Source: Cinclus cinclus (Eukaryota; Chordata; Aves; Passeriformes; Cinclidae). From it: 64,000 nucleotides of DNA. The stretch is from the NCBI RefSeq assembly GCF_963662255.1, contig NC_085048.1, forward strand, positions 99,988,229 to 100,052,228, in the 5' to 3' direction. Below the pieces are notes generated by a model. It saw only the letters and a program-made list of their open reading frames with translations, had not been told where the DNA came from and made no database searches. The translations under genes and the position numbers were made by a program. Below, piece by piece: positions 60,254-64,000 of this stretch. Every line of letters begins with the position of its first letter. Within the stretch, counting starts at the first letter, position 1.

Positions 60254-60292
60254 GGGAAAGAGGACAGTTCAAAGGAAGGGACTTCAGTTTGA
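60254..60292 (+). CDS. RRBP1: RRBP1 exon 24: conserved C-terminus
   Basis: Twelve codons and a TGA, GKEDSSKEGTSV, after acceptor CTCCAG. The last residues match the mammalian C-terminus. Thr-Ser-Val at the end fits a class I PDZ ligand (S/T-x-hydrophobic). Its intact state argues that the exon 23 frameshift is recent or an artefact. The exon continues as the 3' UTR. Confidence 0.92.
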   Translation, partial: GKEDSSKEGTSV

Positions 60293-60775
60293 TGAGTCTT
60301 CACCCTGGACCTTACAGTTAACTTACCAAAATGCCTTACACATTCCTAAAAATAAAAATTTATGATAAATTTACTGTAGATAAAAGATACAAGCCATTAG
60401 TGACCCAAAACATAGTTTTGAAACTTCAAAGAAAACGTCAAAGACAAAACAATCAGTAAACACTGCAGTTTGTAAGAAAATCTTCATACTGTTTTGTACA
60501 ACTCTTCATTTCCTGGGAAGCTGGTGTGGCCACGCCAGGCACGTGCTGGGGCTTCACCCTCCTCTTCCAGCAGAACCCACCAAGGTGTGAAAAGGGAAGA
60601 CTGTTTATACATCAACCAGTGCAATTATAATTTTTTTTTCTTTTTTTTGTTTTTTGAGTGAAAGAAGTGTGAAAGTAAGACCCACCATTGGAAGGATGCT
60701 CTCTTGGAGGGGTGGCTCTTGGCATGTGTATTTCTGGGTGTTGATGCAATTAAAATGATGTAGTGAAGAGAGCTT
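60293..60775 (+). other. RRBP1: RRBP1 3' UTR
   Basis: AT-richer than the surrounding introns. Candidate polyadenylation signals are AATAAA at 60351-60356 (very early) and ATTAAA at 60749-60754, which I favour as the end because of its spacing and the T/G-rich sequence after it. Further AATAAA copies at 60940-60945 and 61308-61313 could serve longer transcripts. Confidence 0.65.
60749..60754 (+). terminator. RRBP1: Probable polyadenylation signal ATTAAA
   Basis: The common variant hexamer, followed within about 25 nt by a T-rich downstream element (TTGCTTTATTTTTC). Cleavage would fall near 60,775. Confidence 0.5.
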
Positions 60776-63700
60776 ATCCTTGCTTTATTTTTCTTGGAGG
60801 TTTGTCTGTGTTAGATTTCTTAAGTTTGCAAGCCAGGTAGGGCTCTGGGGTGGCTGGAGAAGGACTCTGGCCAGGAGCATATTCTTTATTCCCCCTTTGC
60901 TGGCTGTGTCACAGAAACCATCCCCTGGTTTTGATCCACAATAAAGACAAAATTCATTCCCGCTGTGTTTTCCCACTGATGGTCCAGGGCTGGCCTCCCT
61001 GTGTGGGGTTTGGCAGAGGGATTGACACTTTTGCCATGGCAGCAGGGGCATGGTGGACAGGGACCATTCCTCCTGCTTGCTTTAAGCCTTAGTGCTCCCC
61101 TGGAATCTGTCCCTGTGGGTGCTGTGTGGTGGTGGTTGCCTTTGCTTTACTGTCAGGCTCTCCAGCCCTCTGTTCTCCCTTGTTGCTTTACTTTTTTTTA
61201 ATTGTTCTTTCATTATTCTTTTTTTCTTTTAATTTATTTTTTATTTTCAAGCTGGTTTCTTAGGAAATAGCAGAGGCCACGTGACAGCTTGGTGCCTGTC
61301 TCCCCACAATAAAGCTGCTAAGCCCAGTGCTGGTATCAGCAGGTTTTGAGAGAGGAGAGGAAAAGGCCCCTCAGTCCCTCCACTGTATGCAAAGAGCCAA
61401 GGCCAGGAAGGAGGATGAAGGGCAGGCCTGCTTCTGTTTTGTTCCTGGGGAAGGCCAGTGTGTGACTAGCCCCTGTACTGCACACCAGAGTCTCCACAGG
61501 ATTGAGACATCCTGTCCCTTCTTCATCACTGTGGCTTATGGGGCCATGATGAAGGGTGGGAGAAAACTGTGTAACTCAGTTGGAACCAGGTAAGAAAAAG
61601 GGCCAGAAAAATGGGGAGCCAAGAGCCACTCCTGCCCCCAGCCTTGTGTGTGTCCCCCGCCACTCCCTGTCCCAGCCCAGGTGGCAGATGGGGCTGCTCT
61701 CCCCATCCCAGAGGGACAAACTCCTGAAGCAGACCTTTGCCCAACAGCCAGGATTAGCCTGTGGTTTATCTTCCTGGACTTTGTGGCATATGTAGAGGAA
61801 CACATGAATCAAGGGCAACTGGTGCTGTCAGTGCTGTCACTTGCCCCAGCCCAACATGCCTGACCTGCTGGATTGAAGCTCTCCAGAAGTGAGGGAATGC
61901 CTGCATTTTATCAGGATTGCACAAAACCCCCACCCAACCCACAGGCTGGAGGGAGCTGTCGAGCTTGGCAGGTTGGCTCTCATCACGGGGAGAAAGGGCC
62001 CCGCAGCTGCAGGTGCTAGGAAGTGACGCAGTTCCTTTGGTTTTACAGGATTTTTTTTGCTTTTGCAACAATTCTTTCCTTTATTGTGAGCTCTTGTGCA
62101 CAGATAGCAGATACCCAGGCCTGCTCACAGAAGCAGTAGCAGACCCCAAAACAGCCAGTGCAGGAAGGGCAGTCAGTGTTCCAAATGCACCACGGAGGAG
62201 GTTGGCCTCAGTGGGGCTCCAAAGGCTGCCCCAGAACAGGTCCAGTGTCCCCAGCCCCAGAGCCCATGATGCCCTTCTGGCACACAATACCAAGCTGGCT
62301 GTTTTAGGAAGAAAGAGAAGGGCTGTCCTTGAGAAGCAAAGCTGAAATAAAATAACTGTTTTGGGGAAATTTAGTGGATTTTTTTACACCTGGAATGGTA
62401 CTGTTGCCATTTTTAAATTCCCTTGGGGCCTTGATGGAAGGGGAAGGCCATCCTGAGGGGTCAGGAGAAAGACAGGCCTTGCCTAAGGGCACATGGAGCT
62501 GAGGCCTGGCCAGCCGCAGTGCTGCTCATAGCTGGTGGGATTTTGCCATGGGCCCACCCAGCATTACCACCTTTCCTCCAGGAGAGCTACCCAGGCTTGG
62601 TGCTTGCCAGCCCATGACTCACAGCAGCCCCTGCACTGCAGGCAGGTACCTTTATTGATAAAGATCAAGAAGTTGCTCAGCTGGAGAGACTTGGAATAAG
62701 AACACTGGATCCTTCTGCTGATTCAGCCATGCCTGGAATTACCTTTCAGCTGGGGTACCTAGGCTTATCAAGACACAGTTGAAGACATCCAATTTAACCT
62801 TGGCTGTAAATTACATTTACAATGCCTGCTGTTTACACTTAGGTCTGAATTATCAGTCTTCATTTCCTGTTCTCACCTTCTCACAGGCCAAATGGACAAA
62901 AATGGCTTTTCAGAAACCATTGCTTGCATGTGGACTTGAAAATGTTTGCATTTCCTGGGCAAGTCCTGCTGAACTTGTGTGACTGAAGTGCCTCCCTCAC
63001 CTGAACTCTGTCACGTTTTACTTAATGTAACCCCTGTTAGGAAATGAATTCTCCCACCAGAAACCAGGCAAGTTAGAGGAAGCATTCACCATGTTGTCTC
63101 TCCCTGCTTGCCTTCTGCCTTTTCAGAAGGTCTGGGTGATTTGGGAAAAAACTTATAAAATCACAAGAGTTTCAACCCCTTGAAAAGTAAGACAAACAAC
63201 CCTGAGAGGGGAAGTAAACCCCACAGCACCATAGCTCTGAGGATTAAGAGTTACTGTTAGTTCTGGAGCACAAAGATCAATACACTTTGGGACTTCTTTT
63301 GAGGGTCCCAAAAGCAGCCAGACTTATTAAGCAGCTGAAGCTGTGGCACCACACCCAGCCAAGGCCCAAAGTATCACCTCTTATCACTCAGTTCTGGGAC
63401 TAAGGTACTTTGAACCCAAGTCCCTGATCCAAGGGCTTCCACACTGTGGGAAATGCACTTCTACCTTACGGGTCTGACAGCCTTCCTCTTTTGCAGTGTC
63501 TCCCACTCCATTTTGTGACCAAGGAAGGAAATCCCAGGGAGAACTGACCACAGCATCACCTGGGCTAGATAAAGATGCCTGCAGCCTGGAGGCACCAGCT
63601 ATCAGCTGGATCTTGGCTAGGAGGTACCTGTTTGTCAGGCAGCACCGCTCCCAGTGTGACACACTGGTTTCCTTATCTCCCCATGGACTTTGGACAGAGA

Positions 63701-64000
63701 TCAGTACTGCAGACAGTGGGGTGAGGAGGAGCTGGTTATGAGGATCATTACACACTTGGGCAAGCCCCTAGTTGACTGAAAGACAGGCTACAAACCCCAG
63801 CAGAATCCAGGCCACTTTGCTTTGCTCATAATCAGGAAGCTACACTCCAATGGCTCCCTTTGGATCAGAAAACCTTGTGCTCCCAGCCCTGTGACCCACC
63901 TGGGTGCCCAGTCAGAGCAATCAGTCCCCTGTCTTTAATGAAGGGTTTTAACCACAGAGCCTGGCCAGAGAGGGCATATGCTGAGTTAGGTAATGGCCCA
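60776..64000. other. Downstream intergenic stretch
   Basis: No gene is recognised. In mammals the destrin gene DSTN lies convergently on this side, so its 3' UTR could be on the minus strand here, but I see none of its exons. A1/T-rich patch at 61190-61250 and several AATAAA or TTTATT hexamers occur on both strands (for example 62080-62085 and 62345-62350). None can be tied to a transcript. Confidence 0.5.

Larger units (their letters stand above)
37781..60775 (+). other. RRBP1: RRBP1 gene: ER-membrane ribosome/kinectin-like protein p180
   Basis: The gene spans about 23 kb: a non-coding exon and 23 coding exons. The product is an ER membrane protein anchored by one N-terminal segment, with a lysine-rich region and a very long cytosolic coiled coil. 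In mammals p180 binds ribosomes and microtubules and supports rough-ER organisation and secretory capacity. The chicken protein known as ES/130 is, to my knowledge, the same gene. Identity rests on near-identical N-terminus (MDVYD, then SMKETSYEEALAKQRKELE), the ADGPLYLPYKTL-like block in exon 3, successive coiled-coil blocks in the correct order, and the C-terminus KEGTSV. The assembled protein is about 981 residues if a 1-nt deletion in exon 23 is an error, and 960 as read. The mammalian decapeptide repeat array is absent. Confidence 0.96.

Noticed and set aside
62041..62350. 3' end of a convergent gene (destrin expected by mammalian synteny)
   Set aside because: Only a hexamer on the minus strand; no destrin coding exon is visible in the window.
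1..64000. A novel multi-gene system, CRISPR array or operon
   Set aside because: The window is vertebrate chromosomal DNA with one spliced gene; nothing resembling regularly spaced direct repeats with unique spacers or clustered small genes was seen.

Overview
This is a eukaryotic, vertebrate nuclear window. It contains one protein-coding gene I can identify with confidence: RRBP1 (ribosome-binding protein 1, p180), on the plus strand from about 37.8 to 60.8 kb. Compact introns, a discrete CpG-island promoter, few interspersed repeats and one probable CR1-type LINE fragment suggest a bird. The species cannot be told from sequence alone.

Layout. Positions 1 to about 37,300 are intergenic or unassigned. 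I found no recognisable exons there. The region holds low-complexity tracts (a 9-bp C-rich minisatellite inside a 208-nt pure pyrimidine run, a 22-nt G run, poly-T runs), a long near-perfect hairpin at 7247-7300 and one exon-like segment at 31064 that I could not assign. From about 37,300 to 38,550 lies a CpG island with five perfect 20-bp GC-box repeats just upstream of a non-coding first exon. After a 5.5-kb intron, the first coding exon (43392-44093) encodes the membrane anchor and basic region. A further 22 coding exons up to 60,292 encode the lumen-distal coiled coil. The 3' UTR follows. Positions 60,780 to 64,000 hold no gene I can recognise.

The exons join by GT-AG introns in consistent phase, with two exceptions discussed as findings. 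One is a phase conflict at the donor of exon 20 (57863, or 57838). The other is a 1-nt deletion in exon 23 near 59,947-59,951, which puts a TGA in frame even though the conserved last exon is intact downstream. With the phase-compatible donor the assembled protein is 960 residues as read, or 981 if the missing base is an assembly error. That is close to the roughly 980-residue mammalian isoform without repeats. The mammalian decapeptide repeat domain is absent from the first coding exon.

I saw no sign of a novel multi-gene system. The most useful second-look items are the frameshift, the missing repeat domain, the promoter minisatellite and the large G-quadruplex or triplex-prone tract.
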